A DNA stretch of 64,000 nt, taken from NCBI GenBank assembly GCA_961205875.1, contig OY540815.1:17049638-17113637 (forward strand), given 5' to 3'. Of the stretch, positions 32,383 through 43,700 are shown in pieces. The first letter of the stretch is position 1; each line of letters begins with the position of its first letter. A program made the position numbers and the translations under genes. Under the pieces are notes generated by a model. The model saw only the letters and a program-made list of their open reading frames with translations, ran no database searches and had not been told where the DNA came from. The DNA comes from Sialis fuliginosa. Lineage: Eukaryota; Arthropoda; Insecta; Megaloptera; Sialidae.

Positions 32383-34573
32383 TTTAGTTGATTCTTAAAA
32401 TAGATAACTCATAAATATTATACAGACTATCAAATTTCGTAACTGTATCAAAGTTCTCCAGATATTAAATAAAAACCTATCAATTTTGAGGAACTGTAGT
32501 TCCCTCTAAAAGAATTTCCGGACAAATGTTCATATGAACTTTTTTGCTTAAAAATATCATTATCGATCCACTGTAAAAGTTTTTTTTAAATCGTTGTAAA
32601 TCATTCTGTATAACAAACATTTTAAGACTAATTTTAAATGTGTGAGTTTGAATGTATTATGTCCCCAAATAGGGGATGTTTTTATTATATCAACTTCTGA
32701 GTAAGATTTTAATTTTAATTTTAAAATACACAAAATTCATATCAGTGATCATAAAAGCCATAGATATAGATATCAAAAAAATTCATTACAAATTATAATT
32801 GCAAACAACGTTTTATATATACAGTATGAAGATAGGTACTATTTGCTATGCATAGATTTTATTACGTGCAGTTAAAATTATAAAATCTAGCATTGCAGTG
32901 ATAAAATATTTTACTACAACGAAGTCAAAATGAAAATAAAAAGAATAAATTTTACAGAATATTTCCTGAAATTAACCTTAGTTCATTGTCACAGCACTGC
33001 CTTGTTAAAAAGAAATTTCTACAGTTTATTATCTACCTATAAAAATGTGTAAGAGCAAAAAATGTTAAAGGAATATCTCCATAATTATGTGAATAAAATT
33101 ACAAAAAAAAAAACTCTATGAATACCGTAGTTTTCTTTTAATTCTTTTTTTAAGTTTTATTAATTATAGTTTCAAAGATTAATATTAATTTAGTCAAATG
33201 AAATTGTATTCCTTTAACTCATAGTTTAAAAATAATACTTTATAAATATAAGGAATTCTGTATTAAATAATATTTTACATAATATATTAATTTATAATAA
33301 GAAAAAAACTGTCATGGGTGCCACAGGACTTTTTTAACGCTGTACTGATTGTGAGTTTACGTGTTTCTAATTAAATAAAAAAAATAAATAGGACAAACTG
33401 CAGATAATAATATTATTTACACAATACATTTTTTTTTACGCACAGTTTTATAAATAATTCGAAAAATTAAAAAAAGTGAAAAATAAATAGGAAGTATTCT
33501 TCCCAGATAAAAATTAATCCTTAATATTTAAAATACCACCCTTCTTTTGTTTGCCGTATCTGGTATAGCATTTATAGACCGACAGACAGACACAGAGACA
33601 TTATGGTGAAAATAGTCAAAATAGATTCAGGTTAAAATGAATATTTCCATCAAAATCTCGCATTCGTAAAGTTTAAATTTAATTATTATAAAGTAACTGG
33701 CGAATCGCAACTTAACATTTTTAATTTTATTTTGAATTATTATTTAATGACCATCACAATTTCGTCTGGTAGAGAATAGTTCTTAGTTCGACGATTGAAT
33801 AAATTAAATAAATTTCTTAAAATTACTGATAAAAAATTTGAAACAAAATTTTGATAATTTTAACACGTTGTGCTACTGTACATCTTTCGACGATGATTTG
33901 TCAAACAATACTGAAACTAAATGTCAAAATAAATTTCAAATATAGCCGCTAACAGCCGTCAAAATCATATTGAAAAACCCTGTATATGAAAACATTAAGT
34001 TCAAAGTTTAAAAACCTCTGTTTCAATTAATTTTCACTTTAATGTTATAAAATATCATATGGTCCATAACATATTACATTTACATGATATAAAATGATTA
34101 AGTTTTTAATACAGTATTTTATGTTTAAAACAAACATAATTTTGTCATAAAGAATTCATAATTGCTTTAGGCTTTATATGTTAAAATTATATTAAAGTTG
34201 AATACAAAGTTTCATTTCGGTATTTTAATGAGAATTATACACATCACAAAATCGGTTTTAGAACAGAATTACTAAATAATTTAATAATCTGAAATATAAG
34301 CCTACATTTCAAAGATCACGATGTCAGAGACGGTTCATGACATGTTTTTAAAAATTCAAAAGTGTACTCATTTTACATTTAACATCGTATTATTCTTCTT
34401 TAGACGCAAAACATGCCATGTGTGGAATATGTATGAAAATAAATTCATCTTAAATTAAAATTCACTTATATCACATAATTTTAAATAATTATAATAAATA
34501 AAAAGAGAGAGAAAGAACCCCGCACAAAATCAATGAAAATTAGGTATAGTCAAATTGGTCGAAGACATAGACA
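32383..34573. other. AT-rich sequence with scattered repeat tails
   Basis: AGACCGACAGACAGACACAG at 33,577 starts a dispersed-repeat tail of about 130 bp. GAAAAACCCTGTATATGAAA at 33,974 is a solitary mariner-type end. No gene is visible. Confidence 0.5.
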
Positions 34574-34803
34574 AGGCATAGAGTATGGACCGTGCATTCT
34601 GTATTAATATAATGGTGTACCATTTCCCCAAAACAGTGAGAAAGATGCGGTGTCGTATGGGATATATCTATCACTTTTTTTTAATAAGGTTGAAGTAGAC
34701 ACTCCTGTTTAAATAAGGACAAGTATATCCCAAAACAGTTTCTATCTCTTTCTTTGACACGGCTCTGTTTTCGAGTCAAATGCGTGGTCCGTGCTGTATG
34801 TCT
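34574..34803. mobile_element. ~230-bp MITE
   Basis: The left end AGGCATAGAGTATGGACCGT pairs in inverse with the right end GTGGTCCGTGCTGTATGTCT. The shared pattern is RCATA..AGYAYGGACC followed by GCAT. An inner pair (GGGATATATC and AAGTATATCCC) adds secondary structure. No clear target duplication and no coding frame. Confidence 0.65.
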
Positions 34804-34904
34804 AAAGTCGAAAATGATCTATGTTGTAGCTGGTATGGGCCCAAAATTTATTTAGGTTTTATTCAGGAGCAAAGGTTAGATATTCAAATACCTGAAAAAA
34901 ATTA

Positions 34905-34971
34905 CAGTTATATTCTGTAATTCCCGAGACTATATAAGCCTCATACAAACGAACATTCATTTTCATATAGA
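34905..34971 (-). mobile_element. Helitron-like 5' end scrap (minus)
   Basis: On the minus strand, after an A, TCTATATGAAAATGAATGTT is followed by CGTTTGTATGAGG and TATATAGTCTCGGGAATTAC. This matches the 5' end at 12,914 for about 65 bp and is then lost. Confidence 0.5.
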
Positions 34972-35528
34972 TATTAAGAGGGCCCCATTAAAGCTTTCTA
35001 AGGGCCTAGTCAAAATCTACATAATATATACTTTAGTTTCAGCCAATTTTTTTTACTGTGCCCTGATCTTGTGCAGGGTACTTTTAACATATGTTTTACA
35101 ATACGCCTCTGTATATATTATAATATGATATTGTATAAACCTACATGTGAAATATTCTGTTATTTTAGGATAAAATAAAGTCACCCTTATTGCTGCCATA
35201 GTAAAGGATAATCAAATATAACTATGAATATAGCTATGCTATGAAAACATATTAAACGTTACCCTATTAGCTATTGACACAAAAAATACAACTAATGTAT
35301 TCTATAGGGGTTGCATTTTAATAGAAATGTAATCAGTTAGCGAAAATATAATTTTATTCTCTTGTTTTATTACTGTAAGCTGAATGTGTTCTCGTGATAA
35401 AATAAGACATATCTAATTTTGTATTAAACTTAATTTGACAGTCAAAATTTTGTTACATTGTAGGGCAAGTTTTCAGTAATACCTTAAATTGCAATGTGTG
35501 TCAAAATGTTGGTTAGGTTATATCTTTA
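34972..35528. other. AT-rich sequence without recognised gene
   Basis: No gene or element could be supported between the Helitron-like scrap and the Tc1-type element. Confidence 0.55.
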
Positions 35529-35530
35529 TA

Positions 35531-36882
35531 CAGTGTATTCCAAGTTGATTAAAATTTGCACGCAGATAGTATAATTATTCCTAAGTAAAGAGTAGTTACA
35601 GTAAAGTATTTTAGTAAAATCAAGTGGGTTTTAAATCTGTAAAATTTTAACTGCTTTTTGAATAGGAAATATTCATTCTGTCACATTTAAAATTTAAAAA
35701 ATGAATTCATCTAAAGAAAATACTTATGCAGATACCACATTTGGTTTAGCAGGGCAGTATAATACAGATCCAGTGGCGAAGCGTTCATGGAAGCAGGGGA
35801 AGCAGTGCTTCCCTTACTTTATGGGGAAATTAATACAAATCTGTGTTTTCAGTTAATAAATGTTCTAAATATGGTATTATACCTCTACGTCTTATTTTCT
35901 TGTATTTTAGTCGATATTTTTATGACGAGTTGAACTTCACTGCAGGAAATTTCACTAAAAAATTTAGAATTTTTGATTTCGTTAAAAGTATGTTTATTGT
36001 ATAGAAAATGACGTGAAAAGTTGTTTGTTTCAAACCGCAGGTCTGTATCTCAAACCGTTCTCGAGATATAGCCTCTCAAAGTTTCAGTTTTTTCAAAATT
36101 TTGAAGAAAAATGGTCCTAACTTTTGAATGCGTGGTTAGAATTGATTTTAGTTGACGGATTTGGAATCAGCGTGTCAAAATCTATATAATGACATGTATA
36201 ATACCTTAAAAGTCGAAAAAAAAAATTTCGCGAAAAATCGAAAAAATTCAAAGGGGTATACCTTAAAAAAATGTCGATTTTTGACCAAATTTTTTTTATC
36301 GGATTTTAAAGTATTATATATGTCATTATATAGATTTTGACACGCTGATTCCAAATCCGTCAACTAAAATCAATTCTGACCATTCGTTCAAAAGTTATGG
36401 CCTTTTTTCTCCAAAAATTTGAAAAAACTAAAACTTCGAGAGGCTATATCTCGAGAACGGTTTGAAATACAGACCTGCGGTTTGAAACAAACAACTTTTC
36501 ACGTCATTTTCTATACAATAAACATACTTTTATCAAAATCAAAAATTCGAAATTTTTTAGTGAAATTTCCTGCAGTGAACTTCAACTCATCATACAAATA
36601 TCGACTAAAATACAAGAAAATAAGACGTAGAATCATTTAGTTACTTTCATAACTAGTTTTTTTGTTAATAGAAGGGGGAGGATTGGCAAAATCGCCATTT
36701 TACAGATCATTAAAGATGAAAACAAAATACTATTTATAACTAAACATTTATCTGTTTAATTCCAGACGGCATTTAAAAATGCACTAGCCACACTACTTTA
36801 CATTTGTACATGCATACAAAGGCTACTACAATACTTCTAATTCATCTATTTTCCAATGGATTAATCAACTTGGAATACACTG
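35531..36882. mobile_element. Tc1/mariner-type non-autonomous element (host of a nested palindrome)
   Basis: Perfect 22-bp inverted ends start CAGTGTATTCCAAGTTGATT at 35,531 and are mirrored to 36,882. Each is directly flanked by TA (35,529-35,530 and 36,883-36,884). The interior contains a separate 748-bp palindrome (35,884-36,631) and AGTGGCGAAGCG at 35,773, which looks like the end of yet another element. A GGGGAAGCAGTGCTTCCC hairpin lies at 35,798. A diverged copy of this element's right end, including the GGCATTTAAAAA...CGCAC block, lies at 57,715-57,832 without the palindrome. No transposase is recognisable. Confidence 0.85.
35884..36631. mobile_element. 748-bp near-perfect palindrome nested in the Tc1-type element
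   Basis: Positions from 35,884 (TCTACGTCTTATTTTCTTGT) are inverted up to 36,631, with arms of about 345 bp and a short centre near 36,257. Paired landmarks are TCAAACCGTTCTCGAGATAT and its inverse ATATCTCGAGAACGGTTTGA, and GATTCCAAATCCGTC with its inverse. The arms differ by scattered changes and indels. Because of the symmetry, almost identical 62-codon frames appear on opposite strands (36,152-36,340 and 36,175-36,363); they are not genes. No target duplication was found, so it may be a foldback MITE or an inverted duplication. Confidence 0.85.
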
Positions 36883-36884
36883 TA

Positions 36885-37429
36885 TTTGAATAATTTATAA
36901 AAAAATTGGTTCAAACTGTGTATATTCAATAAATTGTCATCATGCTGTTGACCAAAACTATAAACATTATTGACTACTATTTTATGACTAATCGGCATAA
37001 ATTTGAATTATACAGAGTAAATTTAACATTAATGATATTTACGTCAAAATTTATTGCTTCAATAGTTTTGTGACTTCCATATATGTATGTGTTTATGTAT
37101 AATTAATTACTAATTAATATATGAGTTAATATTTAATATTATTATATTTAATTAAACGTTCAGTATTTTTTTATGTTCGTGTTAAATATATTTGTTTACG
37201 GACAGAAACATAAAGGTTAATTACAATTTATGTTAATTGTGATAATCAAATTTATTTTACAATTAGATCATATAATAAAGGGGAACAAATAGATATTATC
37301 TATCAAATAATTTTGGCAATGCATGCATTTTTAATCATTCTGAAACAAACTTTTTTTTTTCAAAAATCTTATCATTTCTGTTTTTGGGTTATCAATCTTC
37401 GTCCTTATACTAAATTTCATCTTAATCAG
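36885..37429. other. AT-rich sequence without recognised gene
   Basis: No supported feature in this stretch. Confidence 0.6.
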
Positions 37430-37765
37430 TATAAAATATATATAGACAGGCAGATGGCTGAACTAGTTCCTAGTTTTCTACGGAACCTTAAAAATATAAA
37501 ACTACATAATTCTAAAAAAAACTTCTGTTTTCAGCATTCTCATATACTTGAAGCGTCCCACATGACTATATACCTAGAGAACATATTACTAGAGTGGTTT
37601 CAAAGATATATAGTCTGGGATGATGTTGAGGAATTTGTGGTCGGGGATCAACCCCACACCTTCCCGCGTATCCCAAGGGATGAACCGATTAACCCAGGGG
37701 ATGGATTAGCCCTCTATTAGATGCAGCACCGGAAGTTATTTTAATGCGATGCTCTTCCCAATTAC
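37430..37765. other. Dispersed-repeat tail followed by a short GC-richer patch
   Basis: Positions 37,430-37,493 (TAGACAGGCAGATGGCTGAA, then TTTTCTACGGAACCTTA) look like the GACAGAC...TACGGAACC tail common to insect repeats. Positions 37,590-37,765 are unusually GC-rich (GTCGGGGATCAACCCCACAC, CTTCCCGCGTATCCCAAGGG). A 135-codon plus frame (37,313-37,720) spans both parts. Its first half is repeat- or AT-derived and I recognise no domain in its acidic C-terminal part, so it is not called as a gene. Confidence 0.45.
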
Positions 37766-37990
37766 TAGAGGTCGCCTTCATAAGTCATCATTATACTAAT
37801 TTCTATTCTACGTTGTTTATCACTGCTTAACTTCTAAGGTAGTAATCAAATAGATAATATTATTGCAACTGGGTGGTTTAGACCGTTAAATAAATGATTC
37901 AATACTTGTTAATTTTGTAGTTTTCAAACCTTAATTTATATTCTATAATTTCTCAAAATTCTATGGAATAAAATAAATGTGCTATATTAT
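37766..37990. other. AT-rich sequence without recognised gene
   Basis: No supported feature. Confidence 0.55.
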
Positions 37991-37992
37991 AA

Positions 37993-38551
37993 TTTTGCCA
38001 CCAGTCTTGAACGCCTTAAGAGCAAAGTATATTGTGTTTTGGGATTGATGGTTACTTTTTTTATAATTCTCATGAACACATGTTACTAATAAAAATACTA
38101 CCTCTTTATTAAATCAATTTAATTACTAAAATCCACAAATAAAATTTGTTTTTTAAATTATAGCTTTTTATAATATCAATATTTTTCTCCAGTAATGAAC
38201 AATGTAAAACCAGTAATGAACACTTAAAAATTAAAAAATGATAAGTACTACTACAGAAACATTAAAAAATAAAGAGTAATCAAATTTAAAATGATATAAA
38301 GCATTTAAATGTATAAGAAAATACATTGTTCTTGATAGTGTGCCGAACCGCGATGTCTATTTCTCCACTGTTTTTAAACAAAACGATCAATTATTATTAT
38401 CAAATCACACTGTAAGAGAGTTAAATGTATATAGATTAATATCCAGTAACGTCAGTAATCAAGTATTAACAAATATTTTTAATTCAGTACATTAAATTTT
38501 TAAAAATTCAACACTGGGGTTTTATTCAAGACTGGTACCAGTACCTTATGT
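37993..38551 (+). mobile_element. MITE family 'TAAGG', copy 3
   Basis: The left side reads TTTTGCCACCAGTCTTGAAC, so the outermost TAAGGTACTG has been lost or replaced. The right side is complete (CAAGACTGGTACCAGTACCT then TATG). Internal landmarks match copies 1 and 2: GGGATTGATGG, CATGTTACTAATAAAA and ATCAATTTAATTAC. There are two AATGAACA repeats near 38,200. All three copies lie in the same orientation. Confidence 0.78.
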
Positions 38552-39425
38552 TCACACTTCTCTGCTTAGTTTATTACTAACACAATACCTGTCATAAGCA
38601 CTATCTAAAGCCCATTCTTGTCTCGAGACGTTATAAACTATCTTAAATTATCAATCTACTTGAATTTAAAATTAATTAAATCTTCAGATTTAATCAATTA
38701 CATTAGCATAGTTCTTGTTTAAATTGATTACACGATTCTTTAACTTTATTTATATATATATTTATAACCAATAATTAAAAAGTTAGCTGTCTAAGCCAAT
38801 GTAATTAGCAACATTCATAACATAATAAAATAAAATTATCAACCGCTAATTTTTGTTGTTGATCTATGTATAAGCTATAACTTCCCAAACCATTAACTTT
38901 TTCTACATAACCTCATCCACGACCAGTATTTGATAATTTTTAAATTTCAATAATTTTTATATATTATATTGGGCCCGACACGACCACCCAACTTTCCCAC
39001 CTAACATGCTCATTGAACATGCCCACCCAACATACCCACAACACACAGTTCACCACGAATTGTTTTTTCCGACTTCGTGAAATTTACATAAAATATCCAA
39101 AAATTATATATACCTAAACCTAACCTATCTATTAGTGAAAAGCGGAATAAAATCAGTTCAGTAAAAATTATGTAAACTCCCAGGAAAATGTTTCTTTATA
39201 TTTCAATTTTCAATCAATATAGGTATTTATTTAATTGTTAAAATAATAATATGTCAAAAATCATCCAATTGTTCGACAAAATATTTTAAAGAAACGTGAT
39301 CATAGTAACCTAAATTAATAAAATAAAATACTGAAACTATAAATTATAGAATTCTGTATCCCATGGCTAGGTACTATGTTTTAATATACCTAAATGACAG
39401 TTATATGCTGTGAGATCAAAGAAAC
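38552..39425. other. AT-rich sequence with a C-rich, T/C-skewed patch
   Basis: Positions 38,970-39,060 are strongly C/A-skewed (GGGCCCGACACGACCACCCA, then repeated CCCACC/CCCAAC motifs). This gives an unusual strand asymmetry but no gene or repeat I can name. The rest is AT-rich. Confidence 0.45.
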
Positions 39426-39429
39426 GAAA

Positions 39430-39591
39430 CACGACTTGATAAAGATTTTTTTAGTCTATTCATGTTAAATTTTAGGTTTTCATACAATATTAATAGCCAC
39501 GATACTGCACAGAAAAATTATCGAAAACCGCATTGAAATCGGTTCAGTAATTCACTTCATACAAACGAACATTCATTTTTATATATAGAGA
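39430..39591 (-). mobile_element. Helitron-like 5' end fragment (minus), partner of 12,914
   Basis: Read on the minus strand after an A it starts TCTCTATATATAAAAATGAA, then TGTTCGTTTGTATGAAG, CTGAACCGATTTCAATGCGG and a block ending near AAATCTTTATCAAGTCGTG. It is co-linear with 12,914-13,105 over about 160 bp. Confidence 0.55.
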
Positions 39592-42359
39592 TTTTCTATA
39601 ATGGCCTGTTTTTTTAAATAAGTTTAGTGAAGTTTCACTGTACATACTTGAGTATTTTGTTGTCAAATATCCTAATGAAACTTTTGATTGAAGTAGTGAT
39701 TTGATTAATAATTTCATCTATACTCTCTTGATGCCCAGTTCAACCACCAGTAAAGCTCTATATATATATATGGCTCTGTAATTGATCAAACCCAAGATCC
39801 TAGTCGATAAACACCAGGCATATTGCCTAACTAATCAATACAAATAATTTATTACCAATAATATTAGTTCGTAACACAGAGAATGCACAATTTGAATACT
39901 GCCACAAATGTTTCAGCGGAACAACGATATTATCGCAATTATATAAGTAAAGCTTTCGATTAGAAAGTACAGGAAACAGGATGTATTTCCAGTCAATTAG
40001 TAAATTAATATTATTCTCTTGATAAAGGGTAGGTAATATTTAGATGCTGTTAGTTCACAGAACTACGATGTACTTTGAAAAATTTAATTTATATTATTCA
40101 TAATATTTTTTAAGAATAAATATGTACTTTGATAATTAAAATAATATATAAAATATATTAATTAAAATAAATAAAACAAATTCGTAGTACACTGAAATTT
40201 GGTACCGATGTAGTACCCAAAATAGTACGTCTAATTATTGAATAACTTCCAGACAAATAAAGATACTGAAACAAAAAATTTGCTTGACAATAATATTTCA
40301 GGTTTTTTCCAACGCTTCTATCTAAATTGTGAAAATCACAGCGAATCCGGAAATTAAGTGCGTTTAAAAAAAGAAATACGTTTAAATTAATATTTGAGCT
40401 TTTAAAACTGATAATCGGAATTAGTATCCTAAATAAAAGTTATAAGTGATAAAATTTTATAAATTTCAATGTAAGACACACGCACATTCGCCATGCGGAA
40501 ATCAACTTTTCTTTAAGTTTTGAAGGTAGTACAATCAGAATCTGCTCTTACCTCGGACACGATTTTTCGACGGTATTACAATACTTCCTTTTCTTTCAAA
40601 ACATAGAAGAAAAAAATAAGATAAGTGCAAGTTATTATAAAATTATTAAAAATTTTGAAAAAATGTGAAAGGACAAAAGTTTTTCCTTACATCATAAGAA
40701 ATATTTTTTGTCGAGAAAGTTTTTCTCTAAAACCAAAGGTACAGCATGTTATAATGTAATAAACAATTAATTAAATTATTTGTAACAATTGAATTTTTTA
40801 AACCTAATTCTCAATGTTGATGATTTTTTTCAGGATTTTTCTGAGTGATCCTTTTGATGATAAGGGTGGGGAACAGCAATTTTTAATCTTTTTTCTCGAA
40901 AAATGTTTTAAAAAATGTATAAAAAAAGATATTATATATATTGTTGAATTCGTGCTTCAACAAACTTTCATTTGACACCCTACATGATGCTTTTGAAATT
41001 TGTTTTTTCCATTTCCCAATTTACCCCCTGAAATTATCCCACAGAATCAAAATTAATTTTTTCACTTTACGTCTATAATTGGGTCACTTTTCAAATTTTA
41101 ACGTTGAATAATTTCAGAGAAAATCGCCTATGACAGACGGACGGACACTGAAGTGTTTCGTTTTTACGCAACACTAAATATTGGGATATATTAAAAAAAA
41201 CAGAGTGTCAATTTTTCCTTTTGTTACCGTTAACAATTTTCGTAAATAATTTTCGTAAACATACAAACATCTGTATTAAGCAACCATTTACCCAAAAAAA
41301 GATACGAATTCGTAAATTCATTCGTCGGACAACTTAATCGATTATACACTTGATAAAACTTAACACCAATCAAACATCAGTGTGCAACAAAAGCGTGTGT
41401 GTACGTATGTTTGTGTGCGTGTGTGTGTGTGTGTTTGTGTCCGACAGACCGAAAACAAATGTAACAATGATACAAGAGGTTTACTCCAAAAACCGCAAAA
41501 CCTCTTCGCAGTGATCTATCAAGCAGAACATAGAGGAAAAAAACATATTCAACATCGGATACATCTATTGTTGTTCAGGAGCGTAACTGTGTTCGAATTA
41601 ATGGGGCTAGATACACAATAATTTTCTAAGTTTTGATAAAGTTTATGATATGTACTTCCTCTTATTTATTTTTGTACTTTGTTATAAAGAGAAGTTGATC
41701 GGATATCGTTTCGAAATGTTTTTCTATATTTTAGTTTTATCCTCATTTTATTTCGTTTAAAAAAATATATTGTTAAAAAACGAATGGAAAATTAAAATAG
41801 GTTCTACTACATATGGGCTGTTATTTTTTTAAGTAGTGCAAGTCCAATTATTACAGTGTAAATTATCTTTAAAATTGTATGCCATGAACAGAGTAATTAA
41901 AAAGATATTGCATTTATTCAGAAACAAATATTGATTTATATTATTATAAATAAAAGTAAACATATTAATTACATGCTTTAGCTTTATTTTAACTAAATAA
42001 ATAGTTGATAATTTATTTACAGAACTAATAAAATAATTAACTTCGTTCAATTACTGTTTCCTAAACAAATTTCGTATCTCTGTGAAGTTAGTTACTAACT
42101 TGTTTCGGAATTGAAAATGAACTATTTGGATTGTTTGGCAACCATTTGTACCAACGACTATTTCATTAGTGATAAAGATTTCACATAAACTATTGCAAAA
42201 GTAATTTAAGTTTGAATATTTTCCTTCAATTAATTGATTAAAATTCTGTAAATAAATTTAATTACTTAAATAGTTTACACAAGTTTTAAAATTTTATTTA
42301 GATACTTTCTAATTGAAATTTTACTCTACAAAAATATACTGTCTCTTCAAATAAACGAA
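39592..42359. other. AT-rich sequence, microsatellite and repeat tails
   Basis: Positions 41,105-41,200 contain a dispersed-repeat tail (ATGACAGACGGACGGACACT). A (GT)n tract lies at about 41,394-41,440, and the 79-codon plus frame there is just its translation. Around 40,865-41,060 CCCTACATGATGC and TTTACCCCCTGAAATTATCC look like old transposon-derived sequence. No gene is supported. Confidence 0.5.
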
Positions 42360-42545
42360 AGAATGGGTGTGACTGTGACAGACTGTGTCGGGATACACAG
42401 TCGAAGGATTGACGTAAATACGTTCAAAGTCTAAGGTCGCATCGTTTGTGAGAGCGGGGTTAAATAAAACGCATGATGGGCTTGCGTGCTATGTATACCT
42501 TCTGACCCTTTCAAATATTGGTAATGGTATATTTTTCGATAGCTG
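42360..42545. other. Short GC-richer unique patch
   Basis: GACAGACTGTGTCGGGATAC followed by ACAGTC, and GGTCGCATCGTTTGTGAGAG, stand out from AT-rich surroundings. GACTGTGTC...ACACAGTC is a small inverted repeat (42,380-42,403). No gene or known repeat is recognised. Confidence 0.35.
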
Positions 42546-42603
42546 CTGAGATGAACTTTTCAATGCTACTTTGCGGGTGTTTTTACTGACATTCCGAAAA
42601 AAA

Positions 42604-43183
42604 ATTTCACTCACCAAAATTGATTTAATTTTTTTATTTGTACTTGTAGATCTAATCGAGATATATAACTTGGGACGCTTGCGTGCAAAATGATGGTTGC
42701 GCGTTTGTTTGTCTATAAAATCTCTTAATAAATAAAAAATTTGTTAATATGTATCAATGAAATTAATAAGCCTGTCCATTAATTTATTAAATAACGCGTT
42801 TACTATTTACAATTTGCTTTTTGTTTTATATTATTTCTTACGATTTGCACGAATATAAAAACAAATGAATATTCACACATTTTTTTATTCATATTTAAAA
42901 AACTTAAATCAAAAAATTAAAACTGTCATTGCCTAGCAATATATTGTTATATTTGTTTCAATTTAATTAATTAATATTTACAGTTGAAATCGTGGAAATA
43001 CGAAATATACTTTTGTTATTATATGAAGTTTTTCACTCATTAAAACTGGTTAAATGTTTTAATTTGTACTTATACATTATAGATCTAATCGAGATCTATA
43101 ACTTAAAATCAAAACCAAATTGAGTGTTGAACTATACTGATTATAATTTACACTAGCGCGCAAAATGATCGCTGCACGTTTAG
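42604..43183. repeat. Dispersed direct duplication (42,604-42,712 and 43,029-43,183)
   Basis: Both segments share the order TTTTCACTCA or TTTCACTCAC, a TTTAATTTGTACTT-like run, TAGATCTAATCGAGATMTAT, ACTT, then GCGCAAAATGAT...GCACGTTT. The second copy has an insertion of about 45 bases after AACTTAAAATC. It may be two fragments of one repeat family or a local duplication. It is not coding. Confidence 0.6.
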
Positions 43184-43490
43184 CCCCTCTTCGCTTGTAT
43201 CGCATTTCCGCAGGGGTGGCTCAGTGTTTAATTGATATGGACCAATACGCCGGTTAGAATGATATCAAAATCATCCCAGAAGGACTTTTAGTTTCGGAGT
43301 TATTCTTTGGTTTTAGATCATGTTACATCAAGTTTTTGAAATACCCCTTCCAGTATTATTCAAGTCAAAAAATATTATTAATTACATTTTAAATATATGT
43401 ATATAAGCTTACAATATATATTAAAGCATTATGCGGATCGAGAAAATAAAATAGAAACTGATCAAAATTCTAATATAAATAAAAAAAAAA
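43184..43490. other. AT-rich sequence with a possible element fragment
   Basis: CGCAGGGGTGGCTCAGTGTT at 43,210 has a GTGGCTCAGTG that resembles a tRNA-derived A box, but no B box or tRNA fold follows, so a SINE is not called. Nothing else is supported. Confidence 0.4.
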
Positions 43491-43700
43491 TCATAACTCA
43501 TTATAAACACATTATCCTGACACTATACCCTGATGTAACGCTCCTGCCACAAGCAGAGGAAACAACTGGAGATGACGGGGACAGCTCATTCCACGCGCGA
43601 TCAGCGCGCTGATTGACACTAACGATCTCATTGTTCTACGTCGACACGGGTCCTGTCTACCCTACACCTTCTGTACCCAACAAACAATATATATGTATGT
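43491..43700. other. GC-richer unique island
   Basis: CAACTGGAGATGACGGGGAC, CACGCGCGATCAGCGCGCTG and CTACGTCGACACGGGTCCTG make this the most GC-rich block between 38 and 46 kb. GCGCGATCAGCGCGC is a near-palindrome. A 71-codon plus frame (43,397-43,612) ends here (TTGDDGDSSFHARSAR before the stop), with no domain I recognise. It is a candidate regulatory region or a missed exon, unproven. Confidence 0.35.

Noticed and set aside
36152..36363. Two near-identical 62-codon frames on opposite strands
   Set aside because: Product of the 748-bp palindrome; the overlap and symmetry explain the similarity.
37313..37720. 135-codon plus frame
   Set aside because: The first half is AT-driven and crosses a dispersed-repeat tail; the GC-richer second half has no domain I recognise. 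Kept only as a GC-richer patch.
41382..41621. 79-codon plus frame with Val/Cys-rich start
   Set aside because: The start is the translation of a (GT)n microsatellite and the remainder has no motif.
43200..43270. tRNA-derived SINE suggested by GTGGCTCAGTG
   Set aside because: No B-box sequence at the right distance, no tRNA-like fold and no poly-A tail.
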